Positions 28,194-37,147 of a DNA stretch of 64,000 bases are shown here, one piece after another. Made by a program: the position numbers and the translations under genes. Origin of the DNA: Caenispirillum salinarum AK4 (GTDB lineage: Bacteria > Pseudomonadota > Alphaproteobacteria > Rhodospirillales > Rhodospirillaceae); assembly GCF_000315795.1 (NCBI RefSeq), contig NZ_ANHY01000008.1, forward strand, positions 62,001 to 126,000. The letters are read 5' to 3'. The notes under the pieces were generated by a model. The model was given only the letters and a program-made list of their open reading frames with translations. It had not been told where the DNA came from and ran no database searches. Each line of letters begins with the position of its first letter. The first letter of the stretch is position 1.

Positions 28194-31100
28194 CTCGCCA
28201 TGTCCTCGATCAGGTCATCCAGGCGGCCGGGTGGCAACTCCATGAGGCGCGGTCCATCCGTCCACAACAGAGCACAGCGCACGGGGCGGCCCGGGTACAG
28301 GTCCGCTAACGCGCCGCGGTAGGCGGCCATCTGCCGCAGGTAACCTTCCGAGACGTCGTCGACCTTTTCCGGCGGCGGACGGTTGGTCTTGTAGTCGACC
28401 ACCAGCACCTCGTCGTCCGTTACCACCAGCCGGTCCACCTGGCCCGAGACCACATGCCGGCCCACCAGCCCGACCACCGGCACCTCCGCCCGGCTGCCCG
28501 GTCCGAACAGGGCGGCGAAGGCGGGTTCGGCGATGACGGCCAGCGTCTCGGCGGCGATCTGCTCCTGCTCCGCAGTGGGAAGCTGCCATGCGGGCCGCGC
28601 CAGGTAGCGCCGCGCCGCCTCGGCCCGCGCCGCCCCGTCGGGGATGTCCGGCAGGCTTTGCAGCAGGCGGTGGATCAGGCGGCCGCGCTGGAAGCGCACG
28701 CGCTCCGCCGTCGCGTCCTGCCCGACCGGCGAGCGCACCGGCGGGTCCTCCACGGTCGGGGCAGAGGGGGTGAGCGGGCGCGGCGGCCGGGGCTCGGCGT
28801 CGGGCGCCCGGCGCAGCCAGTCCGGCGGGGCGCGGCGGTGGTCGGTTTCCGCGCGGGCCTCGCGGGCGCGGTCGGGCTCGGCGGTCTGGTCGGAGGTCAG
28901 GCGCAGCACCTCGGCCCCCTCGGTCTCGCCTTCGGCGGCCAGGAACGGGTCGTCGGCGGTGGCGGCCAGCGGGTCCAGGGCGCTGCGGATCAGGTCGTAC
29001 CAGCAGCCGTCGGGGCGGCTCTTGCGGGTTTCCCAGCCGCAGACGATCAGCCGGTCCTCGGCCCGCGTCATGGCGACGTAGAGGAGGCGGCGGTATTCCC
29101 GCTCGCGCGCGGCCTTGGCGGCGTCCTTCAACTCCTGGCAGACGGCGTCGGTGTGGTCGGCGCCCGGCGGCCAGAGCATGAGCCGGTCGGCATCGTCTGT
29201 TCCGTGCCACAGCAGCGTCGGGCCCGCGGTGGGCACCTGCATGGTGTCGGGCAGGAAGACCACCGGCGCCTGCAAGCCCTTGGAGCCGTGGACGGTCATC
29301 ACCCGCACGGCATCGCGGTCGCCGCTTTCCAGGTCGCGCTTGATCTCGGTGGCCCCGGTCTCGAACCAGTGCAGGAAGCCTTGCAGGCTGGGGGCATGGC
29401 CGCGCTCGTAGGCGAGCGTCATGGACAGGAACTCGTCGATGGGGTCCTCGGCCTCCCATCCCAGGCGCGACAGCAGCCGGCGGCGGCCCTGGAGCGGCCC
29501 GGACAGCACATGCGCGTACAGCTCATGCGGGCGCAGGAAGTCGGCCCGGCCCAGCAGGTCCGACAGCACCGCATAGGCCTCGCCGAACGCATCCGCCCGG
29601 CCCTGGCGCTTGGCAAGGGCGTCCCACAGGCTCAAGGGGCCACGGTTGTGGGCCAGGTCGAACAGTTGGTCCTCGTTCAACCCGATGAGCGGGCTTTTCA
29701 GCACGCAGGCGAGCGTCAGGTCGTCTTCCGGCAGCAGCAGGAACTGGCCCAGCGCCATCAGGTCCATGACGGCCATCTGCTCGGTCAGCACCATGCGGTC
29801 GACGCCGGCCACCTCCACGTCCAGTTCCTTCAGCGCACGGACGAGGTCTTCGACGAACGGCCCGCGCCGGCGCACCAGCACCATGATGTCGCCGGGGCGG
29901 ATGGGGCGGTTGGCGCTCTCCAGCCGCTCCTTGTCCGTCACCATGCGGTGGATGCGCTTCGCCACCAGCCGGGCGAGGCGGGTCTGCGCGGAGTCGGCGC
30001 GCAGGCGCTCGATGGGCGGCTTCCAGGGGTCCGGTTCCTCGGCGGCGGCGGGCACGACCGGCGGCCACACCTCCACCAGCCCCGCCTGGCCCCGGCGGAA
30101 GGGGATGTGGCGGACGTTCTCGCCGGGCAGCACGACACCATCCTGCGCCGCCGAGCCCGTGGTGCTGAACACCGCGTCGACCGCCTCCAGCACCGCCGGC
30201 GTGGAGCGGAAGGAGAACTCCAGCGGCACTTCGTCCCAGGTGGCGCCGGAGGCCGGCACATGGTCGGCGAACAGGCCGCGCATGGCCTCGAAGGCGTCGG
30301 GGTCGGCACCCTGGAAGCTGTAGATGGACTGCTTGCGATCGCCGACCGCGAAGACGGTGCGCGTCGTTTCGTCCCGCGCGCCGGCCCCGGCGAAGAACTC
30401 CTTGGTGATGCCGCGCACGACGGCCCACTGGTCGGGGTTGGTGTCCTGCGCCTCGTCGATCAGAAGGTGGTCGAGGCCGGCGTCCAGCTTGAACAGCACC
30501 CAGGCGGCCTGTCCGTCGGTCTCCAGCAGGCGGCGGGCGGTCTGGATCAGGTCGTCGTAGTCCATGCGCGCCCGCGCCCGCTTCCAGCCCTCGTACCTGC
30601 CGAGGACACCGTCGGCGATGCGCAGAAGGGCGGTGGTGGCGGCGGCGACGGTGGCGGACTTCAGCTGCGCGCACAGGGCGCACAGGCGCTCGGCCTCCTT
30701 CAGCAGAATGTCGCCGGCCAGAGGCTGGGCCGTCAGCACCTTCTTGGTCGCCAGCGTCTTGCGCGGCTCGTCCTTGGCAGTCAGGAAGGCGGCCTTGTAG
30801 GCATCGAACAGCGCCAGCCGCGCCGGCCCCTCGGCGGCGTTGAGGAAGGCCGCCACCGCGTCGCCCTTCTCCACATCCTTGGCGCTGCCGCCGGCGAGGG
30901 CGGTGCAGCACAGGCGCAGGCCGTCGCTGTCCAGCGCGGCGTCGGCACAGGCGGCGGCCAGCAGGTCCGACGGCCGTGCGCCCACGGGCACCTCCAGCAG
31001 ACCGCAGATGGCGGCGACGGCGCCATCCAGTCCGCCGTGGGCGTCGAGCATCCGGCGGATGCGCCCGCGCTGGGAGGACAGGGCCACCAGCAACTCGGGA

Positions 31101-31690
31101 AACTTCACCTCGTGCACCATGGCGGTGATCGTCGACAGGGCATCCGCCAGCTCCGGGTCGGTGCCCGATCGCGCGCGGGACAGCACGTCGTCGCGGGCCT
31201 CCGCCATGGCCTCGGCGGCGTCGCGGTCGTCCATGACCTCGAAGTGCGGCGCGATTCCGGCTTCCAGGGGGAAGCGGCGCAGAAGCGCCTGGCAGAAGCT
31301 GTGGATGGTCTGGATCTTCATGCCGCCGGGCACGTCCAGCACGCGGGCAAACAGCCGGCGGGCGAGCGCCACCTGATCGTCGCGCGGGGCCTCGCCCAGC
31401 AGCTTTTCCAGCGTCTTGAACAGGTCCGCGTCGGGCATGGTCGACCACACCGCCAGCTTGTCGGCCAGCCGGTTGGACATTTCCGCCGCCGCCGCCTTGG
31501 TGAACGTCAGGCAGAGGATCTTTTCCGGCGGCGTGCCCGCCAGCAAGAGCGTCAGCACCCGGTCGGTGAGCACCTTGGTCTTGCCCGTGCCGGCGGAGGC
31601 GCCCACCCACACGCTGGCGTCGGCGCGGGCGGCGCGGCGCTGGGGAACTTCCGGGTTGAAGGCCGGGGGATTGGCGTCGTGGTGGGTCAT
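28190..31690 (-). CDS. addA: Double-strand break repair helicase-nuclease AddA
   Basis: AddA forms with AddB the RecBCD-like complex that resects DNA ends and loads RecA. The 1166 residues begin MTHHDANPPAFNPEVPQ and carry the UvrD-type Walker A VGASAGTGKTKVL (29-41), LCLTFTKAAAAEMSNRL, the Walker B HLLIDEAQDTNPDQW, VGDRKQSIYSFQGADP, VMTVHGSKGLQAPVVFLPD and LLYVAMTRAEDRLIVCG. The C-terminal RecB-family nuclease has VLVVDYKTNRPP with the catalytic Asp and Lys. Starts with a four-base overlap to addB. Confidence 0.96.
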   Translation of the reverse strand: MTHHDANPPAFNPEVPQRRAARADASVWVGASAGTGKTKVLTDRVLTLLLAGTPPEKILCLTFTKAAAAEMSNRLADKLAVWSTMPDADLFKTLEKLLGEAPRDDQVALARRLFARVLDVPGGMKIQTIHSFCQALLRRFPLEAGIAPHFEVMDDRDAAEAMAEARDDVLSRARSGTDPELADALSTITAMVHEVKFPELLVALSSQRGRIRRMLDAHGGLDGAVAAICGLLEVPVGARPSDLLAAACADAALDSDGLRLCCTALAGGSAKDVEKGDAVAAFLNAAEGPARLALFDAYKAAFLTAKDEPRKTLATKKVLTAQPLAGDILLKEAERLCALCAQLKSATVAAATTALLRIADGVLGRYEGWKRARARMDYDDLIQTARRLLETDGQAAWVLFKLDAGLDHLLIDEAQDTNPDQWAVVRGITKEFFAGAGARDETTRTVFAVGDRKQSIYSFQGADPDAFEAMRGLFADHVPASGATWDEVPLEFSFRSTPAVLEAVDAVFSTTGSAAQDGVVLPGENVRHIPFRRGQAGLVEVWPPVVPAAAEEPDPWKPPIERLRADSAQTRLARLVAKRIHRMVTDKERLESANRPIRPGDIMVLVRRRGPFVEDLVRALKELDVEVAGVDRMVLTEQMAVMDLMALGQFLLLPEDDLTLACVLKSPLIGLNEDQLFDLAHNRGPLSLWDALAKRQGRADAFGEAYAVLSDLLGRADFLRPHELYAHVLSGPLQGRRRLLSRLGWEAEDPIDEFLSMTLAYERGHAPSLQGFLHWFETGATEIKRDLESGDRDAVRVMTVHGSKGLQAPVVFLPDTMQVPTAGPTLLWHGTDDADRLMLWPPGADHTDAVCQELKDAAKAAREREYRRLLYVAMTRAEDRLIVCGWETRKSRPDGCWYDLIRSALDPLAATADDPFLAAEGETEGAEVLRLTSDQTAEPDRAREARAETDHRRAPPDWLRRAPDAEPRPPRPLTPSAPTVEDPPVRSPVGQDATAERVRFQRGRLIHRLLQSLPDIPDGAARAEAARRYLARPAWQLPTAEQEQIAAETLAVIAEPAFAALFGPGSRAEVPVVGLVGRHVVSGQVDRLVVTDDEVLVVDYKTNRPPPEKVDDVSEGYLRQMAAYRGALADLYPGRPVRCALLWTDGPRLMELPPGRLDDLIEDMAR

Positions 31691-34600
31691 GCGCCGTCCT
31701 CCCCGCCCGCGCTCCATTCCTTCACGCGGGCGAGATGCAGGTAGTCGGAATATTTGGGCGCGTGCTCGGGGTGCGGGCGCGCCTCGTAGGGCGTTTCGGG
31801 ATTGTCGAACACGCGGATCAGGCCCTCCAGCCCCTCCAGGGCCTCGGCGGCGAGCTGGTCGGGGGCGGAGTCCTTGTGCGCCGCCCGTTCCTCGCCGCCC
31901 GCGTCGCCACCCTTCAGGCGCCAGTACAGAAGCTCCGACACCGCCTTGCCGGCGGCGATGCCGGGAAAGCCGCCGCGTTGCGCGATGACGGCCTCTAGCG
32001 GAAGCTGCGGGGCGTAGCCGGCGGCGACCTCCTTGGCGGTCGGCGGGGCGCCGGTCTTGTAGTCCAGGATGGCGAGGGAGCCGTCGCGCAGAAGGTCGAT
32101 GCGGTCCGCCTTGGCGCGCAGGACGAACGGCCCGCCGGGGCCGGACAGTTCCGTCTGGCCCGACACCTCCACGTGCATTTCCTGCACGCGCGGGCGGCGG
32201 GCGGCCTCCTGCTTGACGAACCACGCGGCGATGCGTTGGAAGCGCGGCCACCAGAAGGCCCAGACTCCGGGCTGGGCCAGATGCTCCTTGAACACCTCCT
32301 GCCCGATCTCGATGAGGCGGCTGTAAGGGTCCGCCGGCAGGTCGTCGGGGTGGGCGCGGATGAACTGCTCCAGGGCGTCGTGTACCAGCGACCCGTAGTC
32401 CGCCGCGCCGGGGTCGGCGTCCAGCGGGTCCAGCGCGCGAAGGCGCAGCACGTGCTTGGCGTAGATGCCGTAGGGGTCGCGCATCCAGGTCTCGATTTCC
32501 GTCACCGACAGGCGGCGCGGGCGGGCGTCGACCGGCGGTTTCGGCGCCGGGCGCGGCGCGGCGGCGATGGCGTCGGGGCGGTCCAGCGTCTCCGCCCAGT
32601 CGAGCCAGTGCAGCGGCGCCATGCGCCAGGGGCTCGGGCCGTCGCCGGCGTGCAGGCCGCCGGCGCGCAGCACCGTCTCGATGCGCAACAGCCAGCGCGA
32701 GGGCACCGTCGGCGCGCCCTCCACCCGGTCGGCGCGGGTGACGACCACCTCCGGCGCGCAGAAGGCCTGGGCGAAATCGTGGGAGGACAGGCCGATGCGC
32801 CGCTCTGGTCGGGGCAGGCCGAACGCATCGCGCATGGGGCGGCTCATCCACGGGTCGTGGCCGGGGTCCTGCGGCCATGTGCCCTCGTTCAGCCCGGCCA
32901 GGATGACAAGGTCGGCCTGGATCAGGCGGGCCTCGATGGGGCCGAGGATGGACAGGCGCGGGTGCAGGTTGTAGTCGGGCCGCACCTGCTTGCCGGACAT
33001 CAGCGCATCCAGCAGCGCCGGCCAGGTGCGGGGGCTGAGGGCGGGCAGGATGGCGCCGTGGTTTGCCAGGTCCACGGCCAGGTTCGCCGCCGCCTCGCCG
33101 GCGGGGCCGAGCCACAGGCGGGACGGGCCGGCGTGCTCGTCGGTGGCGGCCAGCGCCTCGGCCGCGCGCATGTGGGCGTCGGCGAGGTCGGGCACGGTGG
33201 CCTCCTCGCGCGCCATCACCGCCATCAGCGGCTCCAGCATCGCCCCGACGCGGTCCAGCCAGGGGATCAGCGCCAGCGCCTGTTCCTTCGTGCGGCCGTT
33301 GCGCTGCTCCTTCGCGTGGCGGCGGAGTGCGTCCTGCAGGCCCGCGATGCCGCGATCGGGCCGCGGGCCGCGCAGGGCGAGGCGTTCCAGCCAGCGGACC
33401 TTGTCGCGGAAGGTGCGCAGCGCCTCGCCGCCGCCGGCCAGCGGATGCTTGAGCAGCGCCAGCAGCGGCAGCGGCGCCAGATCGGCGGCGACGGCATCGC
33501 CCAGCAGCCGCAGGAACACCCCCGGCGGCGTGCCCGAGAGCGGCTGGCCGGCGGAGTCGTCCATCTCCACGCCCCAGCGCTTCAGTTCGGCGGCGACGCG
33601 GCGGCCGATGTCGCGGTCGGGCGTGACCAGCATGACCGTGCGGCCGGGGCTTTCCAATGCGTCGCGCATCATGAGCGCGATGGCGGTGGCCTCTTCCCGC
33701 TGGGTCGGGCAGTCGAGCCGCTCCACCCCCTCCAGCGCGGCGGGGTCGAGGGGCGGCATGGCGCGCCAGGCATCGGTGGTGCGGGCGGGGCGCATGGCCT
33801 CCGAGATCAATCTCATGCGGTCCGCATGAATGGCCGGGCGGCCGTCGGAGCGTGCGGTGGCGGAGGCGCCGATGCCGGGGAACCACTCGGGCACGTCGGC
33901 GCGGGTCAGGCCGAAGGTCTCCAGCAGGCCCTTCATGCCGTATTGCGGGTGGCTCTGCTCCAGCTCCGCCCAGGCGCCGTCATCGATCAGCGTGTCCAGC
34001 CCCGGCAGCACCACGCGTCCGCGCGGCATCTCGGCCACCGCCTTCAGCAGCCCGGCGGCAGCGGGGACGGAGCCGGTGGAGCCGGCCGCGATCACCCAGC
34101 CTTTCGGCGGCGCGGCGGCCCAGGCGGCGGTCTGCGCCTGCAGCAGCCGGTTGCGGTGCTCCACCACGTCCAGCCGGCCCTGGTCCTGAAGGTAAGCGGG
34201 CCAGGCTTCCGTCAGGATGGTCAGGAAGCGCAGGGTGATCTGCCAGTGCTCGGCGTAGTCCTCGGGCACGAGGTCCTTCAGGCCGTCGAAGCTGACCTGT
34301 TCGGTCTGCACCTGATCGAGCAGCCGGCCCAGCTCCACCGCCAGCCGCGCGGCCTGTTCCGGCGGGGTCTTTTCCTCCGTCCCCGCCAGCGGCATGGCCA
34401 TGACGAGGCGGGTGAGCGCCAGCAGCCGGTGCATGGGCTCGATGGCCGGGGGCAGGTCCAGTTCGGCGGCCAGCCCGTCGCCCTGGAAGCCGGCGAACAG
34501 GGTTTCGTCCTCGTCCAGGTCGCCGAAGGCCATGAGGCGCGGCAGCAGCATCGGCCGCCCCTCGGCCCGGCGCAGGAAGGACTCGCGCAAGGACCGGCAG

Positions 34601-34731
34601 GCGCGGCGCGTCGGCAGCAGGATGATGCCCTCCGACAGCGCCAGCGGGTCGCCGCCCGTCTCCTCCAGGATGCCGGCGGCCAGCACGTCCAGGAAGGGGC
34701 GGTGCGGGCTGATGGTCAGGACGGACGTCAC
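31687..34731 (-). CDS. addB: Double-strand break repair protein AddB
   Basis: Partner of AddA, 1014 residues, of the alphaproteobacterial AddB type. It has an inactivated helicase-like core (LPTRRACRSLRESFLRR near the N-terminus, VMLVTPDRDIGRRVAAELKR) and a C-terminal nuclease with ISVTEIE-like RRLSVTEIETWMRDPYGIYA and SLAILDYKTGAPPTAKEV. The iron-sulphur cysteines of Bacillus AddB are not evident, as in other members of this branch. It precedes addA with an ATGA overlap and follows the nucleotidyltransferase by 36 bases. Confidence 0.94.
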   Translation of the reverse strand: MTSVLTISPHRPFLDVLAAGILEETGGDPLALSEGIILLPTRRACRSLRESFLRRAEGRPMLLPRLMAFGDLDEDETLFAGFQGDGLAAELDLPPAIEPMHRLLALTRLVMAMPLAGTEEKTPPEQAARLAVELGRLLDQVQTEQVSFDGLKDLVPEDYAEHWQITLRFLTILTEAWPAYLQDQGRLDVVEHRNRLLQAQTAAWAAAPPKGWVIAAGSTGSVPAAAGLLKAVAEMPRGRVVLPGLDTLIDDGAWAELEQSHPQYGMKGLLETFGLTRADVPEWFPGIGASATARSDGRPAIHADRMRLISEAMRPARTTDAWRAMPPLDPAALEGVERLDCPTQREEATAIALMMRDALESPGRTVMLVTPDRDIGRRVAAELKRWGVEMDDSAGQPLSGTPPGVFLRLLGDAVAADLAPLPLLALLKHPLAGGGEALRTFRDKVRWLERLALRGPRPDRGIAGLQDALRRHAKEQRNGRTKEQALALIPWLDRVGAMLEPLMAVMAREEATVPDLADAHMRAAEALAATDEHAGPSRLWLGPAGEAAANLAVDLANHGAILPALSPRTWPALLDALMSGKQVRPDYNLHPRLSILGPIEARLIQADLVILAGLNEGTWPQDPGHDPWMSRPMRDAFGLPRPERRIGLSSHDFAQAFCAPEVVVTRADRVEGAPTVPSRWLLRIETVLRAGGLHAGDGPSPWRMAPLHWLDWAETLDRPDAIAAAPRPAPKPPVDARPRRLSVTEIETWMRDPYGIYAKHVLRLRALDPLDADPGAADYGSLVHDALEQFIRAHPDDLPADPYSRLIEIGQEVFKEHLAQPGVWAFWWPRFQRIAAWFVKQEAARRPRVQEMHVEVSGQTELSGPGGPFVLRAKADRIDLLRDGSLAILDYKTGAPPTAKEVAAGYAPQLPLEAVIAQRGGFPGIAAGKAVSELLYWRLKGGDAGGEERAAHKDSAPDQLAAEALEGLEGLIRVFDNPETPYEARPHPEHAPKYSDYLHLARVKEWSAGGEDGA

Positions 34732-34767
34732 CGAGGTTCCCCCGAAAACCGAAATGATGGGAACAGC

Positions 34768-35526
34768 TTACTGATCGCTGGCCGTGCTGTCTTCCCCCAG
34801 CAACAGTTGCCGCTCGGTGTCCTCGATCGCCTGGGGCGTGCCGACGTGGTACCACTCGCCGTCGTGGGAGAGGCCGAACAGGCGCCCGGCCTCGATGGCG
34901 CGGTTGAACAGGACGTTCAGCGAGAAGGCGCCCTCCGGCGCATCCTGGAACAGCCGGGGGTGCACCAGCATGACGCCGGAGTAGATGTAGGGCGCGACCT
35001 CGTTTTCCTCGCGGCGGCGGATGCGGCCCTCGATGTCCATGAAGAAGTCGCCGAGCCCGTCGTAGCCGTGGGCGGTGACGGAGCGCGCCAGCAGCAGCAG
35101 GGCGTCCATGCGCTCTGCATTCCAGGCGTCGGCAAGGTTCAGAAGGGCCGGCCGCACGCCGTTCAGGACAATGCAGTCGGAGTTCAGCACGAAGAACGGA
35201 TCATCGCCCAGCAGCGGCAGCGCCTTGACGATGCCGCCGCCCGTTTCCAGCAATTCGCCGCTTTCGTCGGAAAGGCTGATGGCCGGCTCGCTGCGGCTTT
35301 CCAGGTGCGCCCGGACCTGGTCGGCAAGGTGGTGAACGTTGACGACGGCCGTCGGCACGCCGGCCTCGGCCACCCGGTCCAGCGCACGGTCGAGCAGCGT
35401 CCGGCCGCCGACGCTCACCAGGCATTTGGGAATGCTGTTGGTGATGGGCCGCATGCGGGTGCCGAGCCCCGCCGCGAGAACCATGGCCTTGGCGGGAACG
35501 GCGGGGGCGGGGACGGTCACGGACAT
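34768..35526 (-). CDS. murU: N-acetylmuramate-1-phosphate uridylyltransferase, MurU type
   Basis: A 252-residue nucleotidyltransferase. The signature VLAAGLGTRMRPITNSIPKC lies at 16-35, followed by VGGRTLLDRALDR and the metal-binding FFVLNSDCIVLNG. In Pseudomonas, MurU makes UDP-MurNAc from MurNAc-1-phosphate and AmgK supplies the sugar phosphate; the amgK-like gene directly upstream here (10-base overlap) supports that role. An in-frame open region upstream of ATG 35526 lies inside the kinase gene and is not used. The pathway recycles peptidoglycan sugars past the fosfomycin-sensitive step. Confidence 0.88.
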   Translation of the reverse strand: MSVTVPAPAVPAKAMVLAAGLGTRMRPITNSIPKCLVSVGGRTLLDRALDRVAEAGVPTAVVNVHHLADQVRAHLESRSEPAISLSDESGELLETGGGIVKALPLLGDDPFFVLNSDCIVLNGVRPALLNLADAWNAERMDALLLLARSVTAHGYDGLGDFFMDIEGRIRRREENEVAPYIYSGVMLVHPRLFQDAPEGAFSLNVLFNRAIEAGRLFGLSHDGEWYHVGTPQAIEDTERQLLLGEDSTASDQ

Positions 35527-36536
35527 GCGGGCGCGATCCTCTTTTCCGGCGGCAGGTGGGTGTCGAGCCAGGCCCGCACGGGGGCGAGCGCCGGTTCGCG
35601 GTCGAGCGCACGGTGCAGCAGGCCCCAGACGCGGGGGATGTGGCGAAGGTACTGCGGCTTGCCGTCGCGCACGCACAGGCGGGTGAAGATGCCGATCACC
35701 TTGGCGTGCCGCTGCGCGCCCAGCACCGTGAAGGCAGTGCGGAAGGCGGCCTCGTCCACATGCGGGAAGGCGGACAGGTAGCGCGCCACCATGCGCCCGG
35801 CCATGTCTTCATCAATGTCGCGCCGGGCGTCCTCCACCAGCGACACGACGTCGTAGGCGGCCGGTCCGATGACGGCATCCTGGAAGTCCAGCAGCCCGCA
35901 GGCGGCGGCACCCTCGCGCTCGGGCAGCAGCAACAGGTTGTCCACGTGGTAGTCGCGCAGCACCAGCACCAGGTCCTGCGGAGCGGCGAACGCGCCCTGA
36001 AGCGCATCCCGCCAGGCGGCCAGGTAGGCGGCGCGGGCGGTGAAGTCCGGCTCCAGCCCCACCGCCGGCATGAACCAGTCGGTCAGCAGCGAGGCTTCCG
36101 TCAGCAGCTTGTCCAGGTCGTAGCGCGGCACGTCGGCGGGCGGGGCGACCTTGTGCAGGGCCGCCAGCGCATCGACGGCGAGCGCATACAGGTCTTCCTC
36201 CGCCGGGTCGCCCTTGGCCAGAAGGCGGGTGTAGGTGTCGTCGCCCAGGTCTTCCAGCAGCAGCAGGCCGTTTTCCGCGTCCTCCCCCAGGATGCGCGGG
36301 GCCGAAAAGCCGTGGCCTTCCAGGAACCGGGCGATGCGGACGAAGGGGCGGATATCCTCCTGCGGCGGCGGCGCGTCCATCAGCACCTCCACCCCGTGCG
36401 CGGGCGTGGCGACGCGGTAGTACTTGCGGAAGGACGCATCGCCCGCCAGCAGCGTGATGGCGGCGTCTCCCCGTCCCAGGCGGTTCAGGAACTCCGCCAC
36501 CAGGGGCGCGCGGTCGGGGGGCAGCGTGTCAGGCAT
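35517..36536 (-). CDS. amgK: Anomeric sugar kinase of the AmgK/aminoglycoside phosphotransferase family
   Basis: A 339-residue kinase of the APH fold. Visible are ASFRKYYRVATPAHGVEVLM (nucleotide loop), LLLLEDLGDDTYTRLL, the catalytic loop LRDYHVDNLLLLP (193-205, Asp and Asn for catalysis and metal) and LLDFQDAVIGPAAYDVVSL (DFQD metal motif 217-220). AmgK phosphorylates MurNAc and GlcNAc at the anomeric carbon. Overlap with tsaE upstream and murU downstream makes this assignment strong; with no neighbour data it would only be called a phosphotransferase. Confidence 0.88.
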   Translation of the reverse strand: MPDTLPPDRAPLVAEFLNRLGRGDAAITLLAGDASFRKYYRVATPAHGVEVLMDAPPPQEDIRPFVRIARFLEGHGFSAPRILGEDAENGLLLLEDLGDDTYTRLLAKGDPAEEDLYALAVDALAALHKVAPPADVPRYDLDKLLTEASLLTDWFMPAVGLEPDFTARAAYLAAWRDALQGAFAAPQDLVLVLRDYHVDNLLLLPEREGAAACGLLDFQDAVIGPAAYDVVSLVEDARRDIDEDMAGRMVARYLSAFPHVDEAAFRTAFTVLGAQRHAKVIGIFTRLCVRDGKPQYLRHIPRVWGLLHRALDREPALAPVRAWLDTHLPPEKRIAPACP

Positions 36537-37011
36537 TCTTGGCGGCGTCCAGCAGGTGCGGCGGGCCGGAAAGCACGGCGGTGCGCCCGCCGGCCTCGGA
36601 GGAAATGGTCAGCGTCAGGTCCAGGCGCCCGCGCGGCAGGTAGCCGCCCAGGCGGTCCGGCCACTCGATCAGGCAGATGCCGTCCGCGAAGGCGTCTTCC
36701 AGGTCCAGTTCCAGGGCGTCGTCCGGCTTGTCCAGGCGGTAGAGATCGAAGTGCCAGACCAGCGCGTCGGTCTCCGGGTCCTCGTAGGTCTGCACCAGGG
36801 TGAAGGTGGGTGACGGCACCTCTTCCGTCAGGTCCTGGAGGCGCGCGCGGACGAAGGCGCGGGCCAGCGCGGTCTTGCCGGCACCCAGGTCGCCACGCAG
36901 GGCGATGACGTCGCCGGGCTGCGCCGCGGCGGCCAGCGCTTCGGCCAGGCGCGCGGTGGCGGCCTCGTCGGGCAAGATCAGGGACAGGGCGGGGCCGGCG
37001 TCATCAGTCAT
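36529..37011 (-). CDS. tsaE: tRNA threonylcarbamoyladenosine biosynthesis ATPase TsaE
   Basis: TsaE is the ATPase of the TsaBDE complex that makes t6A37 in ANN-decoding tRNAs. The 160 residues hold the Walker A RGDLGAGKTALAR (39-51), EEVPSPTFTLVQTYE, LVWHFDLYRLDKPDDALEL and CLIEWPDRLGGYLP, all family hallmarks. I use ATG 37011, at the start of similarity. It is the first gene of the minus-strand operon tsaE-amgK-murU-addB-addA-GNAT-trxA and diverges from the FNR gene. Confidence 0.95.
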   Translation of the reverse strand: MTDDAGPALSLILPDEAATARLAEALAAAAQPGDVIALRGDLGAGKTALARAFVRARLQDLTEEVPSPTFTLVQTYEDPETDALVWHFDLYRLDKPDDALELDLEDAFADGICLIEWPDRLGGYLPRGRLDLTLTISSEAGGRTAVLSGPPHLLDAAKNA

Positions 37012-37147
37012 GGTCCCCCGTTTTAGTCCCGGCCGCGGCGGGGTGCAACGGCCGATCCTGCGCCGCCGGGGCTTGATATTCCGCCCCGCAGCGGCCATTG
37101 TCGGGCGCGACCGTATCCCTTACAGAATTGCTTCAGGCATCCCGCTC

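Noticed and set aside
28190-33886. A single 1898-codon minus-strand open frame
   Set aside because: Only the part from ATG 31690 is addA. The upstream part is addB read in another frame; addB itself has clear family motifs in its own frame up to 34731.
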